Source: Anaerococcus urinomassiliensis
GTDB taxonomy: Bacteria > Bacillota > Clostridia > Tissierellales > Peptoniphilaceae
Assembly: GCF_900128425.1 (NCBI RefSeq)
Contig: NZ_LT635782.1
Span: forward strand, 1,744,476-1,808,475
DNA length: 64,000 nucleotides
Direction: 5' to 3'
How positions within the stretch are numbered: position 1 is the first letter of the stretch; each line of letters starts with the position of its first letter. The position numbers were made by a program, and so were the translations under genes. The notes beneath the pieces were generated by a model, which was not told where the DNA came from, searched no databases, and saw only the letters and a program-made list of their open reading frames with translations. Positions 43,682 through 53,951 of this stretch are shown piece after piece.

Positions 43682-43696
43682 GATTGAATATAAAAT
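43669..43696 (+). repeat. Direct repeat flanking the orphan EIIB gene, copy 1
   Basis: CTTAGGGTAAAATGATTGAA then TATAAAAT; 25 of 28 positions are shared with copy 2 at 44236-44262 (one base shorter). Confidence 0.75.
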
Positions 43697-43737
43697 ATAA
43701 GAAAATATGAGAGAGTAAGTAAATAGGAGGAAAATTT

Positions 43738-44211
43738 ATGGCAAAAGCAGTTTTATTAAGAGTTGACGATAGACTATTGCACGGCCAAGTAGCCAGAAAT
43801 TGGATGAAACAAGTTGGCGCTGATGTAATAGTTGTAGCAAACGACCTTGTAAGTGAAGACGAAAAACAACAACATCTTATGGACCTAGTAACACCAATGG
43901 GTTCAAAATCATATTTCTTTGGTATAAGCGAAGCTAGTTCTAAAATCAAAGACCTTGAAGAAGAAGATGCCCTAGTTTTGGTAGAAAGTCCAGAAGATGC
44001 CCTAAAATTGATTGAAGATGGAATTGAAATCGACTCAGTTAACGTAGGAAACATCCACCAAACAAGTGACAAAGAAAAGGTAAACGAAAGTATCTTCGTA
44101 GATCAAAATGATATTGATACATTTAAGAAAATCGAAGCTAATGGTAAGAAACTAGACATTAGAACCCTACCAAATGATAAAGCTATAGATTTTGACCAAC
44201 TTTTCAAATAA
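43738..44211 (+). CDS. Orphan PTS mannose/sorbose-family EIIB
   Basis: 157 residues with the phosphorylated His in DDRLLHGQVARNW (His16) and the family motif VNVGNIHQTSDKEKV. It is clearly homologous to the EIIB at 7742-8218 but has no EIIA, C or D neighbours. It could supply phosphate to a PTS encoded elsewhere or work as a phosphorylation-dependent regulator. AGGAGGAAAATTT precedes the ATG. A 27-28-base direct repeat brackets the gene. Confidence 0.88.
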   Translation: MAKAVLLRVDDRLLHGQVARNWMKQVGADVIVVANDLVSEDEKQQHLMDLVTPMGSKSYFFGISEASSKIKDLEEEDALVLVESPEDALKLIEDGIEIDSVNVGNIHQTSDKEKVNESIFVDQNDIDTFKKIEANGKKLDIRTLPNDKAIDFDQLFK

Positions 44212-44235
44212 ATAATAAAGCCAAAGCTTTCAAAG

Positions 44236-44262
44236 CTTAGGTAAAATGATTGAATCCAAAAT
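44236..44262 (+). repeat. Direct repeat flanking the orphan EIIB gene, copy 2
   Basis: CTTAGGTAAAATGATTGAAT then CCAAAAT. It follows a 15-base palindrome (AAGCTTT-C-AAAGCTT, 44224-44238) and precedes the terminator. Confidence 0.75.
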
Positions 44263-44282
44263 GAGGGTTTTGGATGCATTAG

Positions 44283-44305
44283 AGGAGCGTGAAGCTCCTT
44301 TTTTT
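44283..44305 (+). terminator. Terminator after the orphan EIIB gene
   Basis: AGGAGC-GTGAA-GCTCCT followed by seven T residues. Confidence 0.9.
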
Positions 44306-44358
44306 ATTTTGGGGTAAATATTTACTAAGAATCGGTCAAAGAAGAGGGAGGAGAAAAA

Positions 44359-46017
44359 ATGAAAGTTATAATAGTAGGAGCTGTAGCAGCTGGGGCAACC
44401 CTTGCCACTTCACTACGTCGTCTTGATGAAAATATTGAAATAGTAATGTACGAAAAGGACAGAGATATGAGCTTTGGCAACTGCGAATTACCCTACTACC
44501 TATCCTACCAAATAAAAAACAGCCAAGATTTGGTCCATAGGGACAGCGAAAGTTTTGCAAAAAGATACAATATAAAGGCAAAAAACTACCACGAAGTCCT
44601 TTCAATCGATAAGGAAAACAAATCCATCAAAGTTTTGGACAAAAAATCCGACAAAGAATTTGTAGAAAATTACGATTACCTAGTACTTGCCACCGGTGCC
44701 CACGCCAATGTACCAAAAACTATTAAAGGAACTGACAAGGACCATGTTTTTACCATCAGAAATGTAGTAGATGTAGAAAATATAAGAACCTACTACGAAA
44801 AAAATAAACCTAAGGAAATCTTTGTTGCAGGCGGTGGATTTATCGCCATAGAAGCAGCCCACGCCCTGAACGAACTAAAAGATACTCAGATAAATATGTT
44901 CGTCCGTGGCAAAATCCTTGGAGTCATAGACGATGAACTCAAAGCATTTATAGAAGAAAACATCATAGAAAACGGTATAAATATTATCCATGAAAAAGAA
45001 CTAGTAGAAATCACGGACAAAGAAGCCATATTTGCATCAGGCAAAAGAGTCCCTGCAGATATGGTAATACTTGGTCTTGGAATGCTTGCAAATAACAAGC
45101 TTGCAAAAAATGCTGGCCTAGAGATAACAGAAAAAGGTTCCATAGTAACAGATGATGATTACAAAACTTCAGATCCAAACATCTTTGCCATAGGCGATGT
45201 GATTGATATCAGAAATTTCTTTACAAGAGAAAATGAGAACCTAAAACTAGCTTGGCCAGCCCATAGGCAGGCAAAATATGTAGCCAATCTCCTAGGAGGA
45301 GAAAAAAGCAAAAAACAATCATTTATAGGAACTTTTCTATTAAAATCCTTTGACTTAAATATAGGAGTAACTGGTCTTGGAGAAGCAAAATTAAAGGAAT
45401 TGGCCTATGATTATGACACAACGCTCATCTCCCACACAGACATAGTAGGGATAATGCCAGAAGCACAAATGGTCTATATGAAACTATTATTTGACAAAAA
45501 TAATGGCAAAATCTACGGAGCTCAAGCCTTGGGCAGAGGAGTAGTCGACAAGAGAATCGATGTCATAGGAAGTCTTATAAAAATGGGTGGAACGATATAT
45601 GACCTCTACGACCTAGAACTTGGCTACCAGCCATATTACTCAACAACCGAAGATATCAACAATGTCATAGGATCTCAGGCCATAAATATTAAAGAAGGAA
45701 GGCTCCCTCATGTGAGAATATCAGAACTAAATGATATTATCTCTGATTATAAAATATATGACATAAGAAACGAAACCGCCTACAAAGAGTGCCATATAAA
45801 GGGAGCAAAACTATTTACAGGTGATATAGAAAAATTTAAAATTCCTAAAGATAAGAAAGTCCTAATCTACGACCAAACAGGTTCATCCGCATCTAACACC
45901 ATAAAAAGACTAAAAAATATGGGAATAGAAAACGTCTACATGCTAGACGGAGGCATGCTATACTTGCGTAAATACGCCAAATACCTTAAACTGGACTTAG
46001 TTTGTGAAGAAGAATAG
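44359..46017 (+). CDS. CoA-disulfide reductase-like FAD/NAD(P)H oxidoreductase with rhodanese-like domain
   Basis: 552 residues. The N-terminal FAD site is VGAVAAGATLATSLRR (residues 5-20), the redox cysteine is in SFGNCELPYYLSY (~45), the NAD(P)H motif is EIFVAGGGFIAIEAAHAL (~155), and the second FAD motif is PNIFAIGDV (~275). A C-terminal rhodanese-like domain (~455-552) has YDQTGSSASN where the active Cys is expected, so sulfurtransferase activity is doubtful. Family roles include CoA-disulfide, polysulfide or peroxide reduction. GGGAGGAG precedes the ATG. The sialidase gene begins 9 bases downstream and is co-transcribed. Confidence 0.87.
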   Translation: MKVIIVGAVAAGATLATSLRRLDENIEIVMYEKDRDMSFGNCELPYYLSYQIKNSQDLVHRDSESFAKRYNIKAKNYHEVLSIDKENKSIKVLDKKSDKEFVENYDYLVLATGAHANVPKTIKGTDKDHVFTIRNVVDVENIRTYYEKNKPKEIFVAGGGFIAIEAAHALNELKDTQINMFVRGKILGVIDDELKAFIEENIIENGINIIHEKELVEITDKEAIFASGKRVPADMVILGLGMLANNKLAKNAGLEITEKGSIVTDDDYKTSDPNIFAIGDVIDIRNFFTRENENLKLAWPAHRQAKYVANLLGGEKSKKQSFIGTFLLKSFDLNIGVTGLGEAKLKELAYDYDTTLISHTDIVGIMPEAQMVYMKLLFDKNNGKIYGAQALGRGVVDKRIDVIGSLIKMGGTIYDLYDLELGYQPYYSTTEDINNVIGSQAINIKEGRLPHVRISELNDIISDYKIYDIRNETAYKECHIKGAKLFTGDIEKFKIPKDKKVLIYDQTGSSASNTIKRLKNMGIENVYMLDGGMLYLRKYAKYLKLDLVCEEE

Positions 46018-46026
46018 GAGGCAAAT

Positions 46027-47346
46027 GTGTACAAATCATCACCAATACCAATTTTTTATCCGGGACTTGATGATTCGCCTTTTTATAGGATTCCATCTCT
46101 TTTGATGCTTGATAATGGAACTATAGTTGCTGGAGCTGATCAAAGACTCGACACTAGGTCTGATTGGGGGAAAATCAATCCAGTTTTGCTTTTTAAAAAT
46201 CCTGGTTACGATTTTGCAAATTTTACCAAAGTTATTGATATGGATGGAGCTGATACAGACAATCCACCATTTAATATAGATATGTGTCTTTTAGAAGACA
46301 AAGATAGACTATATATGATTGTTGATGCTTTCAAGTCTGGCGGCAACTTTTGGGCAGCCAAAAATCAAGAATCATACAAAGAAGTTAAAGGAGAGAAATA
46401 TTTAAAATTTTTTGATTCTAATAGCAATGAATTCTATGTAAGAGATGATGGAAGCGTCTATGATAATAGGGATAAGAAGACAAATTTAAGTATACAGATG
46501 ACTGATACTATGCCATTTACCAATCTTTATAATATATATGAAGATGGCAAGGTCATCGGTAATATTTATAAAGACACATCACCCTACCAAATCCACCAAA
46601 CTTCTCACCTGTGGCTGACTCATTCTGATGATGGTGGGAGAACTTGGCAATGCCCAGTAGATATTACTAAGCAAATTGCAGATCCTAGGATGAAATTTCT
46701 TGGGACTTGCCCGGGAGTAGGCCTAAGCTTAGCAAATGGTCGCCTGCTTTTTGCCATCTACTATTCAATAGGAGATGATTACAACAAGGAAAATGTAGCA
46801 CTCATCTACAGTGACGATGAAGGCAAGACCTTCAACAGGTCTAGGTCCATCAATTTTGGAAAAGATGAACTCCTTGGAGACTTAGGATTCAATACATCAG
46901 AAAGCCAGCTAATAGAGCTTAACAATGGCCATGTAATGATATTTGTGAGAAATACTTCTGGCAAAGTTCTCTATGCCATCTCAAAAGATTTGGGAGATAC
47001 CTTCTCAGAACTTAGGGAAGTTGACTTTGAGTCCACATCAACATGCATGGTTTCAGTACTAAAATTTGAGAGAGATAATAAGGAGTACATCCTCCTATCA
47101 AATCCAGACGGCCCTGACAGGAGCCATGGATCTATCAAGATCCTTGAAGTAAAAAATGATGACAGGTTAGAATTTGTAGGAAAAAAGATAATTAATAACA
47201 AGCACTACGGATATTCCTGCCTAGCCCACAGTCCAAAAAAAGACACATACGCTCTTCTTTACGAACAAGAAGAATTGATAGACGGAGAGAAAAAAGATAT
47301 TATTTACTATACAGAATTTGACCAAGAATGGCTCTTTGATTTGTAA
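46027..47346 (+). CDS. Sialidase family protein (GH33-like), no export signal
   Basis: 439 residues with the FRIP-type motif FYRIPSLLML near residue 20 and Asp-box repeats SDDGGRTW, SDDEGKTF and SKDLGDTF, the signature of six-bladed beta-propeller sialidases. Predicted to remove terminal sialic acid or a related sugar. The N-terminus (MYKSSPIPIFYPG) has no signal peptide, so it should act in the cytoplasm on imported sialosides, unlike secreted virulence sialidases. Start codon GTG, 5 bases after AGGAGG. No nanA/nanE/nanK genes are in the window. Confidence 0.85.
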   Translation: MYKSSPIPIFYPGLDDSPFYRIPSLLMLDNGTIVAGADQRLDTRSDWGKINPVLLFKNPGYDFANFTKVIDMDGADTDNPPFNIDMCLLEDKDRLYMIVDAFKSGGNFWAAKNQESYKEVKGEKYLKFFDSNSNEFYVRDDGSVYDNRDKKTNLSIQMTDTMPFTNLYNIYEDGKVIGNIYKDTSPYQIHQTSHLWLTHSDDGGRTWQCPVDITKQIADPRMKFLGTCPGVGLSLANGRLLFAIYYSIGDDYNKENVALIYSDDEGKTFNRSRSINFGKDELLGDLGFNTSESQLIELNNGHVMIFVRNTSGKVLYAISKDLGDTFSELREVDFESTSTCMVSVLKFERDNKEYILLSNPDGPDRSHGSIKILEVKNDDRLEFVGKKIINNKHYGYSCLAHSPKKDTYALLYEQEELIDGEKKDIIYYTEFDQEWLFDL

Positions 47347-47353
47347 AAGAAAA

Positions 47354-47392
47354 AATGGATGGTTAGAATAATAAGGATTCTAACCATCCATT
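47354..47392. terminator. Convergent terminator between the sialidase and V-ATPase operons
   Basis: A perfect 16-bp stem (AATGGATGGTTAGAAT with its complement) and a 7-base loop. The T-run is strong on the minus strand and weak on the plus strand. Confidence 0.88.
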
Positions 47393-47395
47393 CTA

Positions 47396-48718
47396 TTAGT
47401 TTTCCAAGGTTGTTTCTTGCTTTGCTTCTTTTAATTTCCTTATCCTACAAGCTTTTATCCTATTGTCTTCTATGTATAGGATTTTGATTTCGTAGCCCTT
47501 GTAGTCAAAGGCGACGTTTTCGCCAGCGTCTGGTATATAGCCTAGTCTGTCTATTATGAAGCCTCCCAAAGAGTCGTAGTTTTCGTTGTCTTCGTCTATT
47601 TCTATTGGGATTTTCTCGTTTAGGTCTTTGATAGACATAGAAGCCTTTACTACATATACTCCCTGCCTATTTTCCCTAAATTCGTGGATATATGACTCAC
47701 CTTCGTCTAGGTCACCTACTATCTCTTCTAGTAGGTCATCTATGGTTACAACCCCAGCAAAACCTCCGTATTCGTCTATTAGAACGGCCATATGGATGCG
47801 TTTGATTTGCATATCTGAGAAAAGCTTGTCTGTTTCAATCTTATCTGGTGCAAAGTATGCTGGTTTTATAAGACTTCTTAGGTGGACATTTTTGATACCA
47901 ACGCGACTTGCTTCTAGTAGGTAGTCTTTGGTAAAAATTATTCCCAAAATATTGTCTACTTCGTCTTCATAGACTGGTATCCTAGAATGTTTGATCTTGC
48001 AAAACTCATCTAGCCAAGTTTTTTCCATATCGTTGACATCTATCATAAAGACATCTGTCCTTGCGGTCATTATCTCTTCTGCTATGAGATCATCAAAGCC
48101 CATGATGGAATTAATCATCCTAGATTCCATGGGACGGATGATGCCTTGATTTTCTCCTACTTGGACAATGGATTTTATCTGCTCGCTGGTCACTTCCTTT
48201 TCTACAGCCTTGGCTTCTATGCCAAATACGTTCATAAAAAAGTTTGTGACAAGGTTAGTAAATCTTACAAACGGTGCAGTTATTCCAAGTATTAGTCGGC
48301 TTAGAAAGTTTGTTGCCATCGCAAGCTGCATAGGGTTTCTGACTCCAATGCGCTTTGGAATTTTGTCTATAAATATTATTTTAATTATAGCAAAGATTAT
48401 AATGGATAAGACAATATATGTGCTCATCCTTCCTTCTAAAATATGGTAATAAGGTAAGCGGCTGATAAAATAAGTTATTATCACAAAGGATATGATCATA
48501 TCGATCAAATCAAATGATTGGTTTAGCTTATCTTGGTCGCTGATTATTTTTAGAAGGGATTTAGTCTTATTATCTCCTTCTTCTTCATAGATTTCTTTTA
48601 GTCTATTTGAGTTTAGTGATATAAGACTAGTGTGTACAGCTCTTATAATCGCATTTAATATTATTAGTAAAATGATTATAGCTGCGTTTTTTAAAGTAAA
48701 ATAGGGCCCAGCCTCCAT
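47396..48718 (-). CDS. CNNM/CorC-type transport protein with CBS pair and transporter-associated domain
   Basis: 440 residues. The N-terminal DUF21/CNNM membrane domain (3-4 spans, ~1-150) is followed by two CBS domains (~205-330, beginning IMTARTDVFMID) and a C-terminal CorC_HlyC domain (~350-430, with DSLGGFIIDRLGYIPDAGE). Such proteins are linked to Mg2+/cation transport, often mislabelled hemolysins. It follows the V-ATPase D gene by 16 bases with no terminator between, so it is probably the last gene of that operon. Confidence 0.9.
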   Translation of the reverse strand: MEAGPYFTLKNAAIIILLIILNAIIRAVHTSLISLNSNRLKEIYEEEGDNKTKSLLKIISDQDKLNQSFDLIDMIISFVIITYFISRLPYYHILEGRMSTYIVLSIIIFAIIKIIFIDKIPKRIGVRNPMQLAMATNFLSRLILGITAPFVRFTNLVTNFFMNVFGIEAKAVEKEVTSEQIKSIVQVGENQGIIRPMESRMINSIMGFDDLIAEEIMTARTDVFMIDVNDMEKTWLDEFCKIKHSRIPVYEDEVDNILGIIFTKDYLLEASRVGIKNVHLRSLIKPAYFAPDKIETDKLFSDMQIKRIHMAVLIDEYGGFAGVVTIDDLLEEIVGDLDEGESYIHEFRENRQGVYVVKASMSIKDLNEKIPIEIDEDNENYDSLGGFIIDRLGYIPDAGENVAFDYKGYEIKILYIEDNRIKACRIRKLKEAKQETTLEN

Positions 48719-48734
48719 TTATCATCTCTCCTTG

Positions 48735-49427
48735 TTAAATGTAAGTTCTATTATCTTCTACAAATTGCTTTTCGTTTAAAGTATCTGTAACATCTGGGTC
48801 AGAAATAATATCTTTTACTTTCATTAGTCTAGCAATAGTAGCTCTTTCATTTTCTTCTAGTTTTGCTCTGATGTATTTGATTGTCTCTTCCAAGTCTGGA
48901 ATTGTACGGTATTCTAGAGCATTAACACGACGACGTGTTGATTCTATCTCATCTGCCATTAGTTGGGTGGTCTTTTCCAATTCAGCTAGTTTGAGTAGTT
49001 TTTCCATAACTTCATTAAGGCCAATGATTGCTTGGTCAAGCCCTGCTGATGTTTCGGCATAGCCATAGGAAAACATACTTGCGTTTTCGTCTTGGTCGAC
49101 CTTAAATGCCATTTGTGGAATCCTAACGCTCATGATATTTTTTACATCTATATCTACACCAACTTTTTGGGTTGGAAAGCTTACTGCAGCTTCCATAGCC
49201 TCTGGAGACATAAAGGCACTTGCTATAAGAAAGTCAGAGAAGGAGTCAGAAAGCTCTTTTTCTACTTCTTCTCTTAGGGTCTTGTTCTCGCGGATTAGTA
49301 TCATAAATTGGCGCATGAGTTCATCTTGCTTGTCTTTTAATAATTTGTATCCACGTTTGCTTGTGCCTAGTCTTTTCTTGAGGGTATTTAGGTTCATCCT
49401 AGTTGGCGTTACTTTTAGTCTTGCCAT
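48735..49427 (-). CDS. atpD/ntpD: V-type ATPase subunit D (central stalk)
   Basis: 230 residues of mostly long helices: MARLKVTPTRMNLNTLKKRL at the start and RRRVNALEYRTIPDLEETIKYI near the C-terminus, the family signature. It forms the rotor shaft with F. The ATG at 49427 after AGGTGAT is preferred to an in-frame GTG at 49436. Confidence 0.95.
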   Translation of the reverse strand: MARLKVTPTRMNLNTLKKRLGTSKRGYKLLKDKQDELMRQFMILIRENKTLREEVEKELSDSFSDFLIASAFMSPEAMEAAVSFPTQKVGVDIDVKNIMSVRIPQMAFKVDQDENASMFSYGYAETSAGLDQAIIGLNEVMEKLLKLAELEKTTQLMADEIESTRRRVNALEYRTIPDLEETIKYIRAKLEENERATIARLMKVKDIISDPDVTDTLNEKQFVEDNRTYI

Positions 49428-49436
49428 TTTTATCAC

Positions 49437-50804
49437 CTAATCCATGTATTTTTCAATTAGGACGTCGTCAATTCTCTTAAGTTCTGATTTTGGAATGATC
49501 TTTAATAATTCCCAACCAAGATTTAGAGTTTCTTCTATAGACCTATTGGTGTAATATCCTTGGTTGATGTATTTTTCTTCAAATTCTTTGGCAAATTCTG
49601 CAAAGGCAAGGTCTGCATCTGATAAAGCGGAGTCACCCAAGATTTTTTGAAGTTCTCTGGCATCAACACCTGATGCGTATGCTGCATAAATTTGGTTCAT
49701 TGTTCCAGCATGGTCTTCACGAGTTTTGCCCTTGCCTATACCCTTATCTTTAAGACGAGATAGGGATGGAAGGATTGAAACTGGTGGTTCTACACCTTGG
49801 TTATAAAGCTCACGGTTAAGGATGATTTGTCCTTCTGTGATGTAGCCTGTTAGGTCTGGGATTGGGTGGGTGATATCATCTTCTGGCATTGATAAAATAG
49901 GAATTTGAGTAATGGTTCCTGGTTTGCCACGAAGTTTTCCAGCTCTTTCATAGATTGTAGAAAGGTCTGTATAAAGATATCCTGGATATCCACGACGGCC
50001 TGGTACTTCCTTACGGGCAGCTGATACCTCACGCAAAGCTTCTGCGTAGTTGGTCATGTCTGTCATGATAACAAGTACTTGCATATCTTTTTCATAAGCT
50101 AGGTATTCTGCACAAGTTAGGGCCATTTTTGGTGTTGATAGACGTTCAATTGCTGGGTCATCAGCAAGGTTCATAAATAGTACTGAACGGTCCAAAGCTC
50201 CAGTTTTTCTAAAGTCATCTAGGAAAAATTGTGCTTCTTCAAAGGTAATACCTATAGCTGCAAATACTACAGCAAATCCTTCGTCATCGTTTAGTACTCT
50301 GGCTTGACGGGCAATTTGTGCTGCTACTTGGTTGTGTGGTAGTCCGTTTCCTGAGAAAATAGGAAGCTTTTGTCCACGTACTAGGGTGTTTAGTCCATCT
50401 ATGGTAGAAATACCTGTTTGTATAAATTCTGATGGATAGTCACGGCTTACAGGGTTGATTGCTGTTCCGTTTACATCTCTTTTTTCTTCAGGAATGATAG
50501 CAGGACCATCATCAATTGGTTCACCTAGACCGTTAAATGCACGGCCTACCATATCTTCAGATACGCCAAGTTCTAGTGGACGTCCAAGAAATCTAACGCT
50601 TGTTGCAGCAAGGTTGATACCTGTTGATCCTTCGAAAAGTTGGACCATGGCACGACCTTCTTCGATTTCTATAACACGACCACGGCGACGTTCGCCTGTT
50701 TGCATTTCGATATCTACTAGTTCATCAAAGTTGACACCTTCTACACCTTCAACTAGCATAAGAGGGCCAACGACTTCTGTAACTGTTTTATATTCTTTTA
50801 ACAT
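49437..50804 (-). CDS. atpB/ntpB: V-type ATPase subunit B
   Basis: A 455-residue regulatory nucleotide-binding subunit of the catalytic head. [14 protein letters not shown] and the [18 protein letters not shown] segment (degenerate Walker A) are seen, along with [22 protein letters not shown]. It lies between A (1-base overlap) and D. Confidence 0.96.
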   Translation of the reverse strand: MLKEYKTVTEVVGPLMLVEGVEGVNFDELVDIEMQTGERRRGRVIEIEEGRAMVQLFEGSTGINLAATSVRFLGRPLELGVSEDMVGRAFNGLGEPIDDGPAIIPEEKRDVNGTAINPVSRDYPSEFIQTGISTIDGLNTLVRGQKLPIFSGNGLPHNQVAAQIARQARVLNDDEGFAVVFAAIGITFEEAQFFLDDFRKTGALDRSVLFMNLADDPAIERLSTPKMALTCAEYLAYEKDMQVLVIMTDMTNYAEALREVSAARKEVPGRRGYPGYLYTDLSTIYERAGKLRGKPGTITQIPILSMPEDDITHPIPDLTGYITEGQIILNRELYNQGVEPPVSILPSLSRLKDKGIGKGKTREDHAGTMNQIYAAYASGVDARELQKILGDSALSDADLAFAEFAKEFEEKYINQGYYTNRSIEETLNLGWELLKIIPKSELKRIDDVLIEKYMD

Positions 50805-52561
50805 TATGCCTCCTTTTGCAAGTTTCCAATTTCTTGGTCAATTTCATCTTTGATATCTGCTAATTTCTCGATTTCTTCTTCGCTTACAAACTTAGCACGA
50901 GTGATTCTCTCGTGAACTGGAAGTTTTTCAATCTCAGATATGTCTATACCATTTGAAAGAGCTTCTATAGATCTGTCGTAGTTATACAAAATCAAGTCAA
51001 GCATGATGTTTTGTTTCTTTAGTGAACAATAGGTATCAACATCGTGGAAGGCATTTTGTTGCAAGTAGTCTTCTCTGATTGATTTTGTAACATTTAGTTT
51101 TAATTTATCATCATCTGATAGGGCATCACGACCAACAAGTCTTACAACTTCTTGTAAGCTTTGCTCTTGGGCAAGCAAGCTCATAGCGCGTTTTCTCATA
51201 GTTGAGAAGTCTTCGTTGACATTTGAGTCAATATAGTTATCCATCTTGTCTTGGTATAGGGAGTATGAGTTTAGCCAGTTGATAGCTGGGAAGTGACGTT
51301 GGTAGGATAGGTCGTAGTCTAGTCCCCAGAACACTTTTACTATACGAAGTGTTGCTTGGGTTACTGGTTCTGAAAGGTCTCCACCTGGAGGAGATACAGC
51401 TCCGATTACTGTTAGTGATCCTTTTTCGTCACGGTTTCCTAAAACGTCAACTTTACCACTTCTTTCGTAGAAGTCTGCTATACGGCTTGCTAGATATGCT
51501 GGGAATCCTTCATCTCCTGGCATCTCTTCTAGACGACCACTCATTTCACGTAGAGCTTCTGCCCAACGGCTTGTAGAGTCGGCCATCATAGCCACGTTGT
51601 AACCCATATCACGGAAGTATTCTCCAAGGGTGATACCTGTGTATATACTTGCCTCACGGGCAGCTACTGGCATATTTGAAGTGTTTGCTATAAGGATTGT
51701 TCTCTCCATTATTGATTCGCCAGTTTTTGGGTCTATTAGTTCTGGGAATTCGTTAAGTACGTCAGTCATCTCGTTGCCACGTTCACCGCAACCAACGTAA
51801 ACTACCATATCTGTATCGGCATATTTTGCTATTTGGTGTTGAACTACTGTCTTACCAGATCCAAATGGTCCTGGTATTGCTGCAGTACCACCCTTAGCAA
51901 CTGGGAAGAATGTATCTATAACCCTTTGGCCTGTGATAAGTGGTTCGTTTGGATCAAGTTTTCTTCTTGATGGACGAGCCTTTCTTACTGGCCATTTTTG
52001 GATCATATTGATTTCTTTATCACCATCTTCTGTTTCTATAACTGCTACAGTTTGCTCAACTGTGTATTCGCCAGATTTTATATCTTTTATTTTTCCGCTT
52101 ACTCCAAAAGGTACCATAATTTTGTGAGTAAGTACGTGTGTTTCTTCAACAGTACCTAGGACATCTCCTGCCACTACTTGATCGCCTATATTAGCAGTAG
52201 GATTGAATTCCCATAATGTTTCACGAGATAAAGCTGGTGATGTAACTCCTCTTTTTAGGAAGTTGCCAGCCAAATCTTCAAGTTTTTTAAGTGGTCTTTG
52301 GATACCATCGTACATGTGGCGAAGCATTCCTGGTCCAAGCTCAACTGATAGAGGGTGGCCTGTTGAGACAACCTTGTCTCCAGGGCCTATACCTGTCGTT
52401 TCTTCATAAACCTGAATACTTGCAACATCTCCTCTCATCTCTATTATTTCACCGATGAGCTTATCTTTTGATACCTCAACCACGTCATAGATGTTAGCAT
52501 CAGATAGGCCGCTAGCTTCTATCAATGGTCCTGATACTTTAGTAATTTTACCTTCTTTCAA
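50804..52561 (-). CDS. atpA/ntpA: V-type ATPase subunit A (catalytic)
   Basis: 585 residues with Walker [14 protein letters not shown] (~232-244), the non-homologous A-type insert before it, and [23 protein letters not shown]. It hydrolyses or synthesises ATP coupled to ion flow through K/I. Together with F, C, E, K, I and the H/G-type protein, the operon is complete. Confidence 0.97.
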   Translation of the reverse strand: MKEGKITKVSGPLIEASGLSDANIYDVVEVSKDKLIGEIIEMRGDVASIQVYEETTGIGPGDKVVSTGHPLSVELGPGMLRHMYDGIQRPLKKLEDLAGNFLKRGVTSPALSRETLWEFNPTANIGDQVVAGDVLGTVEETHVLTHKIMVPFGVSGKIKDIKSGEYTVEQTVAVIETEDGDKEINMIQKWPVRKARPSRRKLDPNEPLITGQRVIDTFFPVAKGGTAAIPGPFGSGKTVVQHQIAKYADTDMVVYVGCGERGNEMTDVLNEFPELIDPKTGESIMERTILIANTSNMPVAAREASIYTGITLGEYFRDMGYNVAMMADSTSRWAEALREMSGRLEEMPGDEGFPAYLASRIADFYERSGKVDVLGNRDEKGSLTVIGAVSPPGGDLSEPVTQATLRIVKVFWGLDYDLSYQRHFPAINWLNSYSLYQDKMDNYIDSNVNEDFSTMRKRAMSLLAQEQSLQEVVRLVGRDALSDDDKLKLNVTKSIREDYLQQNAFHDVDTYCSLKKQNIMLDLILYNYDRSIEALSNGIDISEIEKLPVHERITRAKFVSEEEIEKLADIKDEIDQEIGNLQKEA

Positions 52562-52572
52562 ATTAAGCTCCT

Positions 52573-52893
52573 TTAATTTAAAATGTTGGCTCCAACAGCC
52601 TTTTCTACTGACTTGTTGATATCAGCAAGGCCTATGCCCATAGAACCTGTGTTTCCTGGGATTAGGATTATTGCTGGAGTCATCTGATCTCTATATTTGT
52701 CAATTGTAGATGGGATTTGTTGGGCAAATTTTTCTGTAATAAATATCACGCCAACTTCTTCTTTGGCAAGGTCTTTGATCTTTTCACTTGCCTCATTGCC
52801 ATCTATAACTGTGTATACTTCTACACCGAGTGCCTTAAAGGCTAGAACTGAGTCCTTATCTCCGATTACCGCTACTCTATACATATGTTTCAC
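52573..52893 (-). CDS. atpF/ntpG: V-type ATPase subunit F
   Basis: A 106-residue small Rossmann-like rotor subunit: [20 protein letters not shown] and [17 protein letters not shown]. The frame opens with GTG at 52893, and an ATG lies three codons later; the start is ambiguous. It overlaps the C gene by 17 bases. Confidence 0.92.
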   Translation of the reverse strand: MKHMYRVAVIGDKDSVLAFKALGVEVYTVIDGNEASEKIKDLAKEEVGVIFITEKFAQQIPSTIDKYRDQMTPAIILIPGNTGSMGIGLADINKSVEKAVGANILN

Positions 52894-53941
52894 GCAACCT
52901 TTCTAGGGTAAAGTCTTTTGGAAGATTGTTTAGCTTTGAAACTAGGATAATCCTTAAGTTTTTGATCTCTGCTTCTTTTGAAATTATATAGTTCATCAAA
53001 ACTTCTGGCCCATAAGTCATTTGTTTGGCCAGCCTTGAATAGTCCATTTGATGGTCATCAATTGATTTTTCAAGGTCAAGTAGGTTTTGATTCATAGTCT
53101 TATCGCCATCTATGGCGTTAACTACATACTTGTTGATATTTTCATTAGAAAGACTTACCACGATTTGATCTATTTCCTGTGGGAAAATCTCATCAAATCT
53201 TTCTTTTTCTATATAGCCTCCATCTATAAGAGCGCTATTAAGTTCCTCAATGTCAGAATTTTTGCTTTTTACTCTAAGCATTGTCTTTAGATTGATAAGG
53301 TCAATTCTCTCTTTGGTAAAGCGAGTCAATTCTTCTAGGTCGATAGCCTTGGCATCTTCTAATAGCTTTTTATAATAAGCCTTATCAAGGCTAATTTCCA
53401 AGTCTTTCGGATTTTTGCTTTCATCAAAAATAGCCAGTGCCTTTTTGGCATCTTCTAGGTAAGATTCGCTTGGGTTGGTCGATTTGTTGAAAGGCTCATA
53501 GCCTTCTATATCTAGGGTTTCCAAGAAATCTTTATCTAGGCCATCTTCGTTTAGAAGTTCTTTTTTGATATAGGCAAGGTCAATATTTGATAAATCGCTA
53601 TAAAGATTGCTATAGTTTTCCTTTTGGATGATTTCCTTTAGAAGTACTTTTAGGTTATGGAAGTTATATCTTTCCCTAAAATAATCCAAAATATTGCTAT
53701 CACTAGCGGTATTTTCGATTAATTTGTAAGACTTTTTAAGTTCATCATCTAGGATTTTCTCGTATTCCTCATCCCTATTGAGATTTTGAATGCTTTCTCT
53801 ATAAGAAGAATCGCTTAGGGCGTTTAAGACTTCGCTTAGAGAGTCATAGTCAACTAGTCTTTCCAAGTCATTTTTACTAAGGAGGTTGTTTTCATATATT
53901 CTTGTTGAGATAGATCCACCTATATAGTTATCTCTGTTCAT
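52877..53941 (-). CDS. atpC/ntpC: V-type ATPase subunit C
   Basis: A 354-residue mostly helical funnel-shaped adaptor joining the rotor shaft to the K ring. The N-terminal [19 protein letters not shown] and the C-terminal [19 protein letters not shown] match the family. AAGGAGGGCTAA precedes the ATG. Confidence 0.92.
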   Translation of the reverse strand: MNRDNYIGGSISTRIYENNLLSKNDLERLVDYDSLSEVLNALSDSSYRESIQNLNRDEEYEKILDDELKKSYKLIENTASDSNILDYFRERYNFHNLKVLLKEIIQKENYSNLYSDLSNIDLAYIKKELLNEDGLDKDFLETLDIEGYEPFNKSTNPSESYLEDAKKALAIFDESKNPKDLEISLDKAYYKKLLEDAKAIDLEELTRFTKERIDLINLKTMLRVKSKNSDIEELNSALIDGGYIEKERFDEIFPQEIDQIVVSLSNENINKYVVNAIDGDKTMNQNLLDLEKSIDDHQMDYSRLAKQMTYGPEVLMNYIISKEAEIKNLRIILVSKLNNLPKDFTLERLRETYV

Positions 53942-53951
53942 TTAGCCCTCC

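Noticed and set aside
43611..44072. 153-codon minus-strand open frame opposite the orphan EIIB
   Set aside because: Ser-rich low-complexity translation of the complement of a clear EIIB gene; no start signals.
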